DNA of 47,925 nucleotides from an uncultured Erysipelotrichaceae bacterium (GCA_945877255.1 CAMCRE010000011.1:1-47925); one strand, 5' to 3'. Positions 22,748-32,204 are shown, numbered from the stretch's first letter. Translations and numbers: made by a program. The notes: generated from the letters alone by a model not told the origin.

Positions 22748-24412
22748 TTATTCACCTTTTTCTAACGCTAATGTTCTAGTCGTTAAATCACATACCTCAG
22801 CAGGTCCATAGTATTGAATTGCACCTGGATAAGTGTACGCAGTTTCTACTGCCCAAACATCTCTGTTCGCTGCAAAAAATTTAAATGGTTTTCCATCTAA
22901 TTCAACTAGCGCTTTTCTAATAACAGGTTTATCTTCACCATGTCTTCTCTCAATGTTCATCATCTTAGTAATTGGCATTCCACCTGCTACCCATTCATCT
23001 GCTGGACGAGATAAGTTTGATACTTTTGATAAATAGCCGTTATATCCGTATTGAATTAACATAAATGCGTTATATCCTAAAGAATAGCAGTAATCAGCAT
23101 CAAAGTTTGATGGGAACGCACATCTTCCTTCATATCCAAAGAAGTGGTGTAACGCATTAAATTTACCTTTAAACGTTCCTTTTGCTTTTCTTTCATCTAA
23201 AATCGCTTTTACCATTGAAGAGAATAATTTTTCTGATTCAATTAGCGATACTTGTACGTTACCATGTGGATCTCTTTCTAAGAATAGTTGTTGTTGAATG
23301 CCTTCTGGTAAAATTGAGAATACTTCAAATGATTCTTTAGTTAACCCTTTTTCAATAAATAAGTATTTCTCTTTCCAATTTGGTAAGCTATTAAATACTT
23401 CCGCTTTAGCACCCGCTAATAATTCATTAATTTCATGAATTAATACTGAAAACTCAGGTACAAACTCAACAACACCTTCTGGAATAATCGCAACTCCAAA
23501 ATTCATTCCTTTTTCAGAACGTTTTTCAACTGAATCTGCAATATAATTTGCAATTTGTGATAATGACATTTTTTTAGCTGCAACTTCTTCTGAAATTAAA
23601 CAAATGTTTGGTTGTGTTTGTAATGCTGCTTCTAACGCAACGTGAGAAGCAGAGCGACCCATCACTTTTATAAAGTGCCAGTATTTTTTAGCAGAATTTG
23701 CATCTCTTTGAATGTTTCCAATTAACTCAGCATACGTTTTTGTTGCTGTATCAAAACCAAATGAACATTCAATATCTTCATTTTTTAAATCGCCATCAAT
23801 TGTTTTTGGACAACCAATAACTTGTGTTCCAGTATTGTGTTGTGCAAAATATTCAGCTAACACAGCAGCATTAGTATTCGAATCATCTCCTCCAATAATT
23901 ACTACTGCAGTAATACCATGTTTTTTACATACTTCAGCAACTACCGCGAATTGTTCTTGTGATTCTAATTTTGTTCTTCCTGAACCTATAATATCAAACC
24001 CACCTGTATTTCTAAATTGGTCGATATAAGCATCATCAAAAACAATGAAATCATCATCTAAAAGTCCACTTGGACCATTTTTAAACCCTAATAATTGATT
24101 TTCTGGATTTGTTGCTTTTAAAGCATCATACAACCCTGAAACAACATTGTGTCCACCTGGTGCTTGTCCTCCTGATAAAATCACGCCTACAACATGCTTT
24201 TTAGCTTCTGATGTATTTGTTCCTTTTTCAAAAATAATTTCCTTCTTACCATAAGTATTTGGAAATAACGCTTGAATTTTCTCTTGATCAGCAACACTTG
24301 TTGTTGCTTCTCCTTCTTTTACACTAATTTCTGCAATACCATTACGCAACATTTTAGGTAATTTTGGCGTATATTGGTATCTTGCTTTTTGAAGCGGTGA
24401 TAATTTTGTCAT
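22748..24412 (-). CDS. pfp: Diphosphate-dependent 6-phosphofructokinase (long form)
   Basis: This 554-residue enzyme phosphorylates fructose 6-phosphate with PPi instead of ATP, reversibly, in glycolysis. [18 protein letters not shown] is the N-terminal loop. GGDDSNTNA has Asp where ATP enzymes have Gly, and PKTIDGDL has Lys where ATP enzymes have Gly; both are marks of PPi use. The catalytic Asp is in TIDGD, and [13 protein letters not shown] follows. The length matches the plant-beta/spirochaete long clade. A ribosome site AAAGGA precedes the ATG. It is monocistronic. Confidence 0.93.
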   Translation of the reverse strand: MTKLSPLQKARYQYTPKLPKMLRNGIAEISVKEGEATTSVADQEKIQALFPNTYGKKEIIFEKGTNTSEAKKHVVGVILSGGQAPGGHNVVSGLYDALKATNPENQLLGFKNGPSGLLDDDFIVFDDAYIDQFRNTGGFDIIGSGRTKLESQEQFAVVAEVCKKHGITAVVIIGGDDSNTNAAVLAEYFAQHNTGTQVIGCPKTIDGDLKNEDIECSFGFDTATKTYAELIGNIQRDANSAKKYWHFIKVMGRSASHVALEAALQTQPNICLISEEVAAKKMSLSQIANYIADSVEKRSEKGMNFGVAIIPEGVVEFVPEFSVLIHEINELLAGAKAEVFNSLPNWKEKYLFIEKGLTKESFEVFSILPEGIQQQLFLERDPHGNVQVSLIESEKLFSSMVKAILDERKAKGTFKGKFNALHHFFGYEGRCAFPSNFDADYCYSLGYNAFMLIQYGYNGYLSKVSNLSRPADEWVAGGMPITKMMNIERRHGEDKPVIRKALVELDGKPFKFFAANRDVWAVETAYTYPGAIQYYGPAEVCDLTTRTLALEKGE

Positions 24413-24475
24413 AACTTTTTTCCTTTCTCATTATTCCTTAATAGCATAGCATAAATCATGATTTTAGGCAAATAT

Positions 24476-25414
24476 TTAAGTATGGTAGTGCTTAAGAATA
24501 AGCTGTAATTCCCCAACAATTTCATCTTTTAAATGTGTTGGTGAAATAATTTTAATATCTTTACCAAACGATAACACTAATTTTTTAATTTGATTAACAC
24601 CTTCTACCATCGTTTTTATTTCTAAAACATTTTCTTTAATCCATTTTTTTTCATCATTTAAACCTATTTCTTTTTCATACAGCAATCTTGCACTCGCATC
24701 ATAACAATGCAACACTACTTCAAATAATTCATCTTTAACTAATTGCAATTTTCCAATTATTTTACTTAAATCATGTGGTATTTTATAAAAATATTCAGTT
24801 GTGTAGATAATCTTTTTCATGCGTTGTGCTACGATTTTAAACATTCTAAAATCTTTCCTGTTAATTTCATAGCCTACTAAATAATATGCTTGATCATAAA
24901 ATAATATCCAATACGGTTCTATTTCATACTCAACAATTGTTTTAGAATATAACGGTATGTATTGAATAAAAATTTTATGTTGTTTTTGAATAGCTTGTTC
25001 TATTTTTTCAATTTCATTTTGTAATGTTGTATTTAACACTTGCTTTCCATAAACAATATTAAAACTTTGATAATCAGTATTAGATACTATTTTCATTTTC
25101 TCAATAACAGATTCAATTTGGCTTTTATATATGAAATCTGTTTTATTCATTAAATAAGTATTCAAAAAATTTAAAGCATTTTTTTCATCATCTGTTAATT
25201 TTAATGCTGGTAAAATATTTTTCGTGGATAAACTATATCCACCATATTTTCCGGTTGTACTGTCGATAATATAGCCTGCAACTTCTAACTCTTGTTTTAA
25301 ATCAATTACTTTACGTTCAGTAATTTCAAGTGCTTCTGCTATTTCTTTACGTGATTTTTTCACACTGTTATTCAACATTTCCAACATTTTTATCGCTAAA
25401 GCTGTTTTATTCAT
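24476..25414 (-). CDS. WYL-domain transcriptional regulator (YafY-like)
   Basis: This 312-residue regulator has an N-terminal winged helix-turn-helix (KSRKEIAEALEITERKVIDLKQEL, about residues 15-40, then YGGYSLS in the wing) and a WYL domain (about 135-225, with VEYEIEPYWILFYDQAYYLVGY) followed by a C-terminal WCX-like region. WYL regulators often bind nucleotide or nucleic-acid ligands. The ATG at 25414 has AAAGGA 5 nt upstream; a longer frame to 25486 would run through the ymdB terminator. The gene is just downstream of rny-ymdB and ends that gene cluster. Confidence 0.85.
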   Translation of the reverse strand: MNKTALAIKMLEMLNNSVKKSRKEIAEALEITERKVIDLKQELEVAGYIIDSTTGKYGGYSLSTKNILPALKLTDDEKNALNFLNTYLMNKTDFIYKSQIESVIEKMKIVSNTDYQSFNIVYGKQVLNTTLQNEIEKIEQAIQKQHKIFIQYIPLYSKTIVEYEIEPYWILFYDQAYYLVGYEINRKDFRMFKIVAQRMKKIIYTTEYFYKIPHDLSKIIGKLQLVKDELFEVVLHCYDASARLLYEKEIGLNDEKKWIKENVLEIKTMVEGVNQIKKLVLSFGKDIKIISPTHLKDEIVGELQLILKHYHT

Positions 25415-25429
25415 ATAATTCCTTTCAAA

Positions 25430-25454
25430 AAAACGACCTATATTTGGTCGTTTT
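25430..25454 (-). terminator. Terminator of rny-ymdB
   Basis: AAAACGACC / GGTCGTTTT with a 7-nt loop holding the ymdB stop codon. On the minus strand it is followed by more T, just before the WYL regulator's ribosome site. Confidence 0.8.
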
Positions 25455-26214
25455 CCATAATTTTGATTTTTTTGATTGAAACACATTGTTTATTTATTTC
25501 ATCAATTTCTGCTACAATACCGTGTAAAATTGCTTCACCTTCCGCAATCTTATAAGGTAAACGTTGTTTATTTAAAAACCTTGCCAGTATTTCCTCAATG
25601 TCTCGTCCTAACACACTATGATACGTTCCACACATCCCTAAATCAGTAATGTATCCACATCCATCCACAATTTTTTCATCAGAAGTTTGCACATGTGTAT
25701 GTGTTCCAACGATTAACTGCACACGATTTTTAAAATGGTAGAAAAAAGCTATTTTTTCACTTGTTGCTTCACCATGTATATCTACTATATGCATATAGTC
25801 TGGATATTGTTTCAAAACGGATTCCATTATTTCAAATGGTGAATTAATCGTATTGTGCATAAAAATTTCACCCATTACATTACTTATCACTATTTTTTTA
25901 TTTTCGATAATAATAGGCGAGATTTCAACACTTTTTTCCATATTCAATGGTACTGTCATATTATCAACTTGTTCAATAAATTGATAAATGTCGGGTTTAG
26001 AAAATGTATGATTGCCCATCGTAAAATAATCAATTCCCATTTCACATAATTGGTAATAAATTTTCTTTGTCATACCTTTTCCATGTGCTGCGTTTTCTGC
26101 GTTAGCAATCACAATATCAATAGCATATTTTTGTTTGAGGGAAGAAAGATGCTTTTTTATTATTCTTCTTCCACTACTTCCTACAATATCACCTAAATAA
26201 AGTATTTTAATCAT
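25438..26214 (-). CDS. ymdB: YmdB-type metallophosphoesterase
   Basis: This 258-residue phosphoesterase of the TIGR00282/YmdB family hydrolyses 2',3'-cyclic nucleotides; in Bacillus it influences RNA levels and biofilm choice. Metal-binding motifs are YLGDIVGSSGRR (N-terminus), NAENAAHGKG, MGNHTFSKPDI, DIHGEATSEK and VGTHTHVQTSDE. The ATG overlaps the stop of rny (TAATG), an arrangement conserved in many Firmicutes. Its stop lies inside the terminator loop. Confidence 0.93.
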   Translation of the reverse strand: MIKILYLGDIVGSSGRRIIKKHLSSLKQKYAIDIVIANAENAAHGKGMTKKIYYQLCEMGIDYFTMGNHTFSKPDIYQFIEQVDNMTVPLNMEKSVEISPIIIENKKIVISNVMGEIFMHNTINSPFEIMESVLKQYPDYMHIVDIHGEATSEKIAFFYHFKNRVQLIVGTHTHVQTSDEKIVDGCGYITDLGMCGTYHSVLGRDIEEILARFLNKQRLPYKIAEGEAILHGIVAEIDEINKQCVSIKKIKIMENDQI

Positions 26215-27770
26215 TATTTAGCAACTTCTATCGCTCTTAATTCTCTTATCACATTAATTTTAATATTACCTGGATAAGTTAATTCATTTTCTATTCTTTC
26301 TTTAATTGCACGCGCTATTTCGTATGAGCGATTATCATCAACTTCTGAAGGAACGACCATTATACGTAATTCTTTTCCTGATTGTATTGCATACGCTTGT
26401 TTTACACCATCAAATGACATTGAAATATTTTCTAATGCTTCTATTCTTTCAACATATGATTGCATTGCCTCTTTTCTTGCACCTGGTCTTGATGCCGACA
26501 ACACATCAGCAGCACAAACTAAATTTGAGATTAAATGAATTGGTGGTTCGATTTCATGATGTGCTAAAATTGCGTTCAACACAATTGGATGTTCACCTAA
26601 TTTTTTACATACTTTGTATCCTAACTCTGTGTGTGTCCCATCTTGTTCGAAATCTAATGCTTTTCCAATATCATGCAACAATCCAGCTCTTTTAGCTAAT
26701 GTTTGGTTTAATCCTAATTCAGCTGCCATAATTCCAGTATATTGTGCTACTTCTATACTGTGCTGTAAAGCATTTTGGCTATATGAGTAACGATATTTCA
26801 AACGCCCGATTAAACGTAATAATTCTGTCGGCATTTTACCTAAACGTAATTTAAATGCTGTTTCTTCTCCAGTTTTTAAAATATGTTCTTCTAATTCTCT
26901 TTCAACTCTTGCAACAACTTCTTCAATACGACCTGGCTGTATTCTACCATCAGCAATTAATGCTTCTAATGCTAAACGTGCAACTTCACGACGAATTGGA
27001 TTATAACATGATAACACTAATGTTTCTGGTGTATCATCAATAATAACATCTACACCTGTTATTTTTTCAAACGTTTTAATGTTTCGTCCTTCTTTACCTA
27101 TAATACGTCCCTTCATTTCATCATTTGGCAATGAAATAACACTAACACTACGATCCATTACAACATCATTCACAACACTTTGAATAGCATGCACGATGAT
27201 GTTATTTGCTTTATCTTTTGCCTGCACTTTTGCTTCTTCTTCAGCTTCTTTTAAATATGCAGTGACTTCATTATTCATTTTAGCTTTAACAATCTCAAAT
27301 AATTCTTCTTTTGCTTGTGCTGTTGTTAAGTTAGCTATTCTTTCTAATTCTTCTGTTTTTTTGCTTAACGCTTCATTTACTTCAATTTCTCTAGCTTCCA
27401 GTTTCGCTAATTTTAGGTTTAAACTTTCTTGAAACTTTTCTTGTTCTTCTTCTTTTTTAGTTAAAGATTTTTCACGAACTTCTATATTCCCTTCACGGCG
27501 ATTTAATTGTTTTTCCACTTCCAACATTTCATTTTTTTGCAACATAATTTCTTTTTCTGCTGCTACTTTTAAATCATGTACTTGTGTTTTCCCATCTAAA
27601 ACCGCTTTTCTTAAAATATTTTCACTTTTAGAATTTGCTTCACGTAAAATATTATCAGCTTCCTGACGAGATTTATTTAATCCTAATTTGGTATAAATTG
27701 CATAAAGTCCGCCTCCAGCAACTATCCCACTAACAATTCCGAAAGCCCCATATAAAATTTCTTTTTCCAT
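26214..27770 (-). CDS. rny: Ribonuclease Y
   Basis: This 518-residue membrane-anchored endoribonuclease starts bulk mRNA decay in many Gram-positive bacteria. It has an N-terminal transmembrane helix (GAFGIVSGIVAGGGLYAIY), a long coiled coil (about residues 30-190, rich in Glu, Lys and Ala), a KH domain (GRIIGKEGRNIKTFEKITG) and an HD domain (HSIEVAQYTG, AGLLHDIGKALD, ILAHHEIEPP). AAGGAG lies 7 nt before the ATG. Cotranscribed with ymdB. Confidence 0.96.
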   Translation of the reverse strand: MEKEILYGAFGIVSGIVAGGGLYAIYTKLGLNKSRQEADNILREANSKSENILRKAVLDGKTQVHDLKVAAEKEIMLQKNEMLEVEKQLNRREGNIEVREKSLTKKEEEQEKFQESLNLKLAKLEAREIEVNEALSKKTEELERIANLTTAQAKEELFEIVKAKMNNEVTAYLKEAEEEAKVQAKDKANNIIVHAIQSVVNDVVMDRSVSVISLPNDEMKGRIIGKEGRNIKTFEKITGVDVIIDDTPETLVLSCYNPIRREVARLALEALIADGRIQPGRIEEVVARVERELEEHILKTGEETAFKLRLGKMPTELLRLIGRLKYRYSYSQNALQHSIEVAQYTGIMAAELGLNQTLAKRAGLLHDIGKALDFEQDGTHTELGYKVCKKLGEHPIVLNAILAHHEIEPPIHLISNLVCAADVLSASRPGARKEAMQSYVERIEALENISMSFDGVKQAYAIQSGKELRIMVVPSEVDDNRSYEIARAIKERIENELTYPGNIKINVIRELRAIEVAK

Positions 27771-27801
27771 TTGGCTCTCCTTTTTGTGTTTCCACTAAAT
27801 A

Positions 27802-27830
27802 ATTATACACTATTTATTTTTATTTATCTA
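27802..27830 (-). promoter_or_regulatory. Promoter of rny-ymdB
   Basis: TAGATA (27825-27830), a 17-bp spacer and TATAAT (27802-27807), minus strand. Confidence 0.65.
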
Positions 27831-27929
27831 GTATGATAAGGATAATTTTTAACGACTTTTTAATATTTTTTAACTAAAAGTTGCTTTATGCTAACTTTTG
27901 CAATTTTTTTTTACTATAAATTATTAAAA

Positions 27930-27962
27930 CCACCACTTACTATTTATTACAGTAAATGGTGG
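27930..27962 (-). terminator. Terminator of the copy-3 leader operon
   Basis: CCACCA-C-TTACT and AGTAA-A-TGGTGG with one mismatch, followed on the minus strand by TTTTAATAATTT. Confidence 0.75.
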
Positions 27963-27973
27963 CTCATTATATG

Positions 27974-28072
27974 CTAGTTTTTAATTTTTTTTGATATTTT
28001 ATGCAAAAGGTATATTATATATGATATTAAAAGTAAAAATAAAATTATTGGGTAAATTATTATAATGTCCAT
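27974..28072 (-). CDS. One-helix membrane peptide, copy-3 leader operon (32 aa)
   Basis: The frame begins MDIIIIYPIILFLLLISYII and continues YLLHKISKKIKN, that is, one hydrophobic helix and a basic tail. It starts 5 nt after the stop of the secreted-protein gene; a ribosome site is not obvious, so it probably depends on coupling. Size and position match the membrane genes at 1284-1580 and 8610-8789. It is too short for family assignment. Confidence 0.55.
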   Translation of the reverse strand: MDIIIIYPIILFLLLISYIIYLLHKISKKIKN

Positions 28073-28077
28073 GTTTT

Positions 28078-28764
28078 TTATCCCTTATACTCACTATAGT
28101 AATTGTTCATTCCGTATATATACAAATGTAACTTCATATATCTACTGGATAAACCGCCAAAAGATGTTATATTAACTTTTAAAACAGCATGATTATCGCT
28201 CTCTTTTATTAAAGTAGGTATACTAAATGATGCGCCTATATACGCTCTAGCCCATTCATCAAAAACCTTCGTTATCTTAGCCACATTCGGAGTTCCTGAT
28301 GCGTTCGCATAAAATCCTATTGAACCAAATAAAAAGTCGTGGTATATACGCATATTTTTTCTTTCCCACCAACCACCATGTCCGTTACCAGTATTTAAGT
28401 TTCCGCCATCAACATTAAACAACGAAGTTCCTCCTATTGAATGTTTTGATATAGTGGTAACTGCAAAAGAACCGTCAGGATAAAAATATTTAAACTCACA
28501 ATCACCATTTATTTTATTGACAACTATAGGTGTAACTTCCACTTCGCCAGTAACAGAATCCGGTAATTGTCCGCTTCTAATCTTTTTAATTAACGAAATC
28601 TGTTTCTCTTTGGAAATCCCAACACTTTCCATTTTATCAACTATTATTCTTTCTGCATCACTATATATTACATCAACTGCATGAATAATGCGGACACCTT
28701 GAAACTGTATCATCATTGTAAACACTAAAATACCAATTAAACAAAATTTGAATATTTTTTTCAT
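28078..28764 (-). CDS. Secreted protein, copy-3 leader operon (possible geobacillin-26-like)
   Basis: This 228-residue protein has a signal peptide (MKKIFKFCLIGILVFTMMI, cleavage probably after IHA near residue 30). The mature start DAERIIVDKMESVGISKEKQ, then LIKKIRSGQLPDSVTG and FKYFYPDGSFAVTTI resembles, from memory, secreted Firmicutes proteins of the geobacillin-26 group, in which a GIPKEKQ-like helix precedes a YPDGS strand. A glycine-rich middle (NTGNGHGGWWERK) and a beta-rich C-terminus follow. AAGGAGGAG lies 5-6 nt before the ATG. It is preceded by leader copy 3 and followed by a membrane peptide. Function as a bacteriocin is only a suggestion. Confidence 0.65.
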   Translation of the reverse strand: MKKIFKFCLIGILVFTMMIQFQGVRIIHAVDVIYSDAERIIVDKMESVGISKEKQISLIKKIRSGQLPDSVTGEVEVTPIVVNKINGDCEFKYFYPDGSFAVTTISKHSIGGTSLFNVDGGNLNTGNGHGGWWERKNMRIYHDFLFGSIGFYANASGTPNVAKITKVFDEWARAYIGASFSIPTLIKESDNHAVLKVNITSFGGLSSRYMKLHLYIYGMNNYYSEYKG

Positions 28765-28812
28765 ACAAACTCCTCCTTTTCATTTCAACTCTAATATTCA
28801 GTATTTGATTTT

Positions 28813-28860
28813 TCATGACAAGCTACAATAATCTCCATTTTTATACCTAGCAACACACAT
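28813..28860 (-). CDS. RYKNGD leader peptide, copy 3 (15 aa)
   Basis: The frame MCVARYKNGDYCSLS starts at ATG 28860 (an in-frame GTG directly precedes it), with GGAGG 8-10 nt upstream. The core RYKNGD uses AAT for Asn where copies 1 and 2 use AAC. The DNA around the core has diverged from the other copies while the six residues have not. The stop lies 48 nt before the secreted-protein gene. Confidence 0.6.
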   Translation of the reverse strand: MCVARYKNGDYCSLS

Positions 28861-28901
28861 CACTTATTCACCTCCAAATATGTATATTACTTCCTATCTT
28901 T

Positions 28902-28930
28902 ATTTTACACATTATTATTATTATTTGCAA
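28902..28930 (-). promoter_or_regulatory. Promoter of the copy-3 leader operon
   Basis: TTGCAA (28925-28930), a 17-bp spacer and TAAAAT (28902-28907), minus strand; the -35 is the same as in copy 1. Confidence 0.65.
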
Positions 28931-28952
28931 GTTTTTTGTTGATTAAAACACA

Positions 28953-28981
28953 AAAAGATGCCACTAAAAGTAGCATCTTTT
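28953..28981 (-). terminator. Terminator of the pfoR-ldh operon
   Basis: AAAAGATGC / GCATCTTTT with an 11-nt loop and a T run on the minus-strand side. Confidence 0.8.
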
Positions 28982-28985
28982 ATGA

Positions 28986-29987
28986 TTATAATTTTACTTC
29001 GCCTTCAGCTTCTTCACCATTTAGAATTTTAATTGCACCATTTAATGCAATTGAAACTAAATTGTCAATTGCTGTATTTGTGTAAAATGCAATATGTGGT
29101 GAATATAAAATATCATTACGTTTTAATAATTGTAGTAATACTTCATCTTTAATATCTTCAATATTATTTAATTTATTCACATACGGTCCTTCAAATTCAT
29201 ATGTGTCAATAACTGCTGCACGTAATTGTTTTTGATCTAGTGCATTTAGCAATGCTTTTGTGTCTACTAATGAACCTCTAGCAGTATTAACTAAAATACA
29301 GTTTGGTTTCATTTTTTTAAATAATTCTTCATTAAATAAATGATAATTTTCACTTGTTGCTGGTGCGTGTAATGAAATGATATCACATTGTGGTACTAAT
29401 TCTTCTACTGTATCCACATACGTTAAAATTTCTTTTGCAGCATCGTTTTGATACACATCATATCCAATAACTTTAGCACCTAAAGATTTAAATAGTGTCG
29501 CAGCTACTCTTCCGATATTTCCAGTTCCAATAATTCCTACTGTTTTTGTGCGAACTTCATCACTTGTAATACTTGGTTGCCATCTAAAGTCGTTGTTATT
29601 TACATTGTTTTGAATTAAATCAAAATTTCTTGAAAAATATAACGCTCCACTTAATGCGTATTCAGCAATAGCGTTTGGTGAATATACTGGGACACGCACT
29701 AAACGAATGCCTAATTTTTTCAATAAGTCCAATTTATACATATCAAATCCTGCTGAGCGTGTCGCAAACACTTTAATACCTGCTTCACTAATTTTATAAT
29801 ATACTTCATCAGGAATTTCTTTAACTTGTGAAACACAGATTGCATCATATTCATTTGTAATATATTGTGCTGATTCACTTGTTAGTGGCTCATTATATAT
29901 GTCTAACTGAATTGTTGGGTTTTCATCCTGATATTTTTTTAATGCACTTTTTTCATCTTCTCTTGCGTTAAATAATATGATTTTCAT
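28986..29987 (-). CDS. D-lactate dehydrogenase (D-2-hydroxyacid dehydrogenase)
   Basis: This 333-residue NAD-dependent enzyme reduces pyruvate to D-lactate or a related 2-oxoacid. The Rossmann motif is GIIGTGNIG (about residues 150-158). The catalytic triad is Arg in NTARGSLVD, Glu in YEFEGPY and His in YSPHIAFYT; SAGFDMYKLDLL and PVYSPNAIAEYAL are typical of the LDHD subgroup. AGGAGG lies 4-5 nt before the ATG. It is 8 nt behind a PfoR-family permease gene and cotranscribed with it, so the pair may handle a common organic acid. Confidence 0.92.
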   Translation of the reverse strand: MKIILFNAREDEKSALKKYQDENPTIQLDIYNEPLTSESAQYITNEYDAICVSQVKEIPDEVYYKISEAGIKVFATRSAGFDMYKLDLLKKLGIRLVRVPVYSPNAIAEYALSGALYFSRNFDLIQNNVNNNDFRWQPSITSDEVRTKTVGIIGTGNIGRVAATLFKSLGAKVIGYDVYQNDAAKEILTYVDTVEELVPQCDIISLHAPATSENYHLFNEELFKKMKPNCILVNTARGSLVDTKALLNALDQKQLRAAVIDTYEFEGPYVNKLNNIEDIKDEVLLQLLKRNDILYSPHIAFYTNTAIDNLVSIALNGAIKILNGEEAEGEVKL

Positions 29988-29995
29988 ATAACCTC

Positions 29996-31063
29996 CTATT
30001 TAAATTCATAAATGTCGTGTTTGTATAGTTTTAATATTTTTACACACACAAAATCAATTACTAATGCACCAACTGTTGTTAACACAAAGTAAGCAATAAA
30101 TAATAACCCTACACGAAGAAGTGGTGAAACATTCATAAATTTATAAGCGGCAATTGGACCAACTAATCCTGAGAAACCAAATCCTGCTGATTGTGGTGTT
30201 CCTTGAATATTAAATAAATACGCAATAAATCCACCTAAAATACCGTTTAAAATAATTGGTAAGTTAATAATTGGATGACGCATCCAGTTAGGAATAAATA
30301 ATTTCATAGAACCGAAGAATACAGCTAATGTTACACCTAATTTATTTTTAGCTTGAATAGATCCACAAACAATTGTCATTGCACATGTTGCAATACCGAT
30401 GTTTGCTGCTCCTGATGCTAATCCAGTAATTCCCACAGCAATACCGATTGCTACTGTTGATAATGGCGAAACAATAATTATCGCAAATGATACAGAAATT
30501 AAAATACTCATCAATAATGGTTGTAATTCAGTGAATTTTTTAATTGCATCACCAATTGTTTTAGAAATTAAACTCACGTGTGGTAAAATCACAACTCCTA
30601 ATGTTCCTACTGTTGTTACAACAATCACAGGAACTAAAATCATTGCGAGCGATCCTAATTTTCCTTTAAGTAATTGAATTAATAATACAGCAATCATCGC
30701 AATCAATATGATATTGATTAAATCCCCAATACCTGCTAATTGGATAATTGTTTTTCCATTTACTGGAATAGCTTTTACTACACCAGATGCAATAAATGTA
30801 GTTGCTCCAAGTGTCGCAATTTCAACTGGTGTAAACGCAAATTGCACCGCTACTAAACACCCAATTAAAATCGGTACACTCGATTGAATAACTTGTACCA
30901 CAAAAAGTGGTGTTTTAAAAATCGGAGAAGATGCACTTAAAGCTTTTAGCACTTCACCTAATATGGCATTAGGTATTAAACCGATAACGATACCGATTGC
31001 AACACCATTTAACAGCTTGTTGAAGAACTCTCCTGTCTTCATGTTCATTATTTTAGATATCAT
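29996..31063 (-). CDS. PfoR-family membrane protein (PTS EIIC-type 2)
   Basis: This 355-residue polytopic protein has about ten helices. The start LLNGVAIGIVIGLIPNAILGE, the internal IVSPLSTVAIGIAVGITGLASGAANIGIA and GPIAAYKFM match the COG3641/PTS_EIIC_2 family. Its namesake PfoR was named as a toxin regulator in Clostridium perfringens, but the family is related to sugar-type PTS permeases and is probably a transporter. No PTS IIA or IIB domain is near. GGGAGGT lies 5 nt before the ATG. Its consensus promoter lies at 31085-31113. Confidence 0.85.
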   Translation of the reverse strand: MISKIMNMKTGEFFNKLLNGVAIGIVIGLIPNAILGEVLKALSASSPIFKTPLFVVQVIQSSVPILIGCLVAVQFAFTPVEIATLGATTFIASGVVKAIPVNGKTIIQLAGIGDLINIILIAMIAVLLIQLLKGKLGSLAMILVPVIVVTTVGTLGVVILPHVSLISKTIGDAIKKFTELQPLLMSILISVSFAIIIVSPLSTVAIGIAVGITGLASGAANIGIATCAMTIVCGSIQAKNKLGVTLAVFFGSMKLFIPNWMRHPIINLPIILNGILGGFIAYLFNIQGTPQSAGFGFSGLVGPIAAYKFMNVSPLLRVGLLFIAYFVLTTVGALVIDFVCVKILKLYKHDIYEFK

Positions 31064-31084
31064 AAATACCTCCCTTTCTGTGAA

Positions 31085-31113
31085 ATTTTATCATTTTTAG
31101 TTATCGTTGTCAA
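31085..31113 (-). promoter_or_regulatory. Promoter of the pfoR-ldh operon
   Basis: TTGACA (31108-31113), a 17-bp spacer and TAAAAT (31085-31090), minus strand. Confidence 0.8.
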
Positions 31114-31234
31114 TACTAATATTTGAAAATGTTTGTTTTATTTTCACTTTATATAAAATTACTTTAAAGTTGTACAAAGTATTTTGTTGGTGTTAAGTCA
31201 CTATTAACGCATGATTTCAAAGTAAAAAATGGTC

Positions 31235-32092
31235 TTATAGTTTATTTTTGTTATCTGTTGTAGATTTTGCTACATCGGTTATTAATTTCCCTAAATCAAT
31301 TGCATTTTTAGAAGTTATAACTGGTTCTCCTGTTTCTTGCTCTATTTCTTTTCTAGCGTTTCCCGCTATCGTTCCACCACGTTTAGCTACTTGTTTGTTT
31401 TCTTCTAAACCTTGTGGATTAATTGAATGAGTTAGTTCTGTTGTTGTCGCTTCCGCTAGCATATTTAATACCAACTCAAGTGTCGTCATATTATCACATA
31501 AATTTTCTTTTTTTAACCCTTTATAGTCTTTGTATTGTCTTGTAGTCATACCTGACCATGCTTTTGTTATTTCGTTTGTGAGGATTGCATAATTTTTCCC
31601 CTCTTTCACACCATGATCTTGCCATGTATCAATTAACTCTTTTCTAACTTGAATAGCTTGTAATCTTTGATTAATCCATTCTCTGGTGTATCCTTTCTTT
31701 AAATACGTTGCTATTGCCCTATCTATCGTAAGTTCTGGATCAATAATTTCATCTATTCTTTCTTTTCCTACTTCGGCTAGCCACATCTTAAACGGTTCTG
31801 CTTTTGGTGATGGTACAGATTGAATAATTCGGAATATATCTTTAATATTACCTGCTAATATTTTTCTTTTTTTACCACTTGATGATTTCATTTCTACCTG
31901 GGGACAATTTGTCCCTATGTAGAAAGCTAACAGTTCATCACGCTTTCTCATCTTTTTAAGATAATCAGTTGGATTTTTACTCCCCGACAAGGCTCCTACT
32001 ACATCAACCACTGAAAAATACCATTCTTCTTTTTCATTATCCCAAACTGTACGAATTTGAGTTCCTTCAAATAATTTAATTTCGTTATTCAT
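31235..32092 (-). CDS. BRO-N domain protein (phage antirepressor-like)
   Basis: This 285-residue protein has an N-terminal BRO domain (TVWDNEKEEWYFSVVDVVGAL, then KNPTDYLKKMRKRDEL, about residues 14-55) of the kind found in phage antirepressors. The rest (PSPKAEPFKMWLAEVGKERI, YLKKGYTREWINQRL, ITKAWSGMTTRQYKDYKGLK, LELVLNMLAEATTTE) belongs to a conserved family of chromosomal and prophage BRO proteins with unknown role, loosely compared with DinD. The ribosome site is weak (AAAAGAT). It stands alone, next to decayed surface-protein sequence, and may be a leftover of a mobile element. Confidence 0.8.
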   Translation of the reverse strand: MNNEIKLFEGTQIRTVWDNEKEEWYFSVVDVVGALSGSKNPTDYLKKMRKRDELLAFYIGTNCPQVEMKSSSGKKRKILAGNIKDIFRIIQSVPSPKAEPFKMWLAEVGKERIDEIIDPELTIDRAIATYLKKGYTREWINQRLQAIQVRKELIDTWQDHGVKEGKNYAILTNEITKAWSGMTTRQYKDYKGLKKENLCDNMTTLELVLNMLAEATTTELTHSINPQGLEENKQVAKRGGTIAGNARKEIEQETGEPVITSKNAIDLGKLITDVAKSTTDNKNKL

Positions 32093-32175
32093 ATAATCTT
32101 TTTTTTATTGCTACGTTATTATATTTTTAAAATGTGAAAATACCTAATAATATTTATATGAAATAACCATACAAA

Positions 32176-32200
32176 AAAACAGTCCATTTAGAACTGTTTT
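32176..32200 (-). terminator. Terminator after the surface-protein remnant
   Basis: AAAACAGT / ACTGTTTT (32176-32183 and 32193-32200), followed on the minus strand by T-rich sequence. Confidence 0.65.
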
Positions 32201-32204
32201 AATA

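Noticed and set aside
25415-25486. N-terminal extension of the WYL regulator
   Set aside because: It would be translated from the ymdB terminator and end region; the downstream ATG has a good ribosome site and matches the start of the winged helix.
26306-27043. Long plus-strand frames opposite RNase Y
   Set aside because: They are shadows of the rny coding strand: Leu/His-rich, without ribosome sites, and rny has an unmistakable protein.
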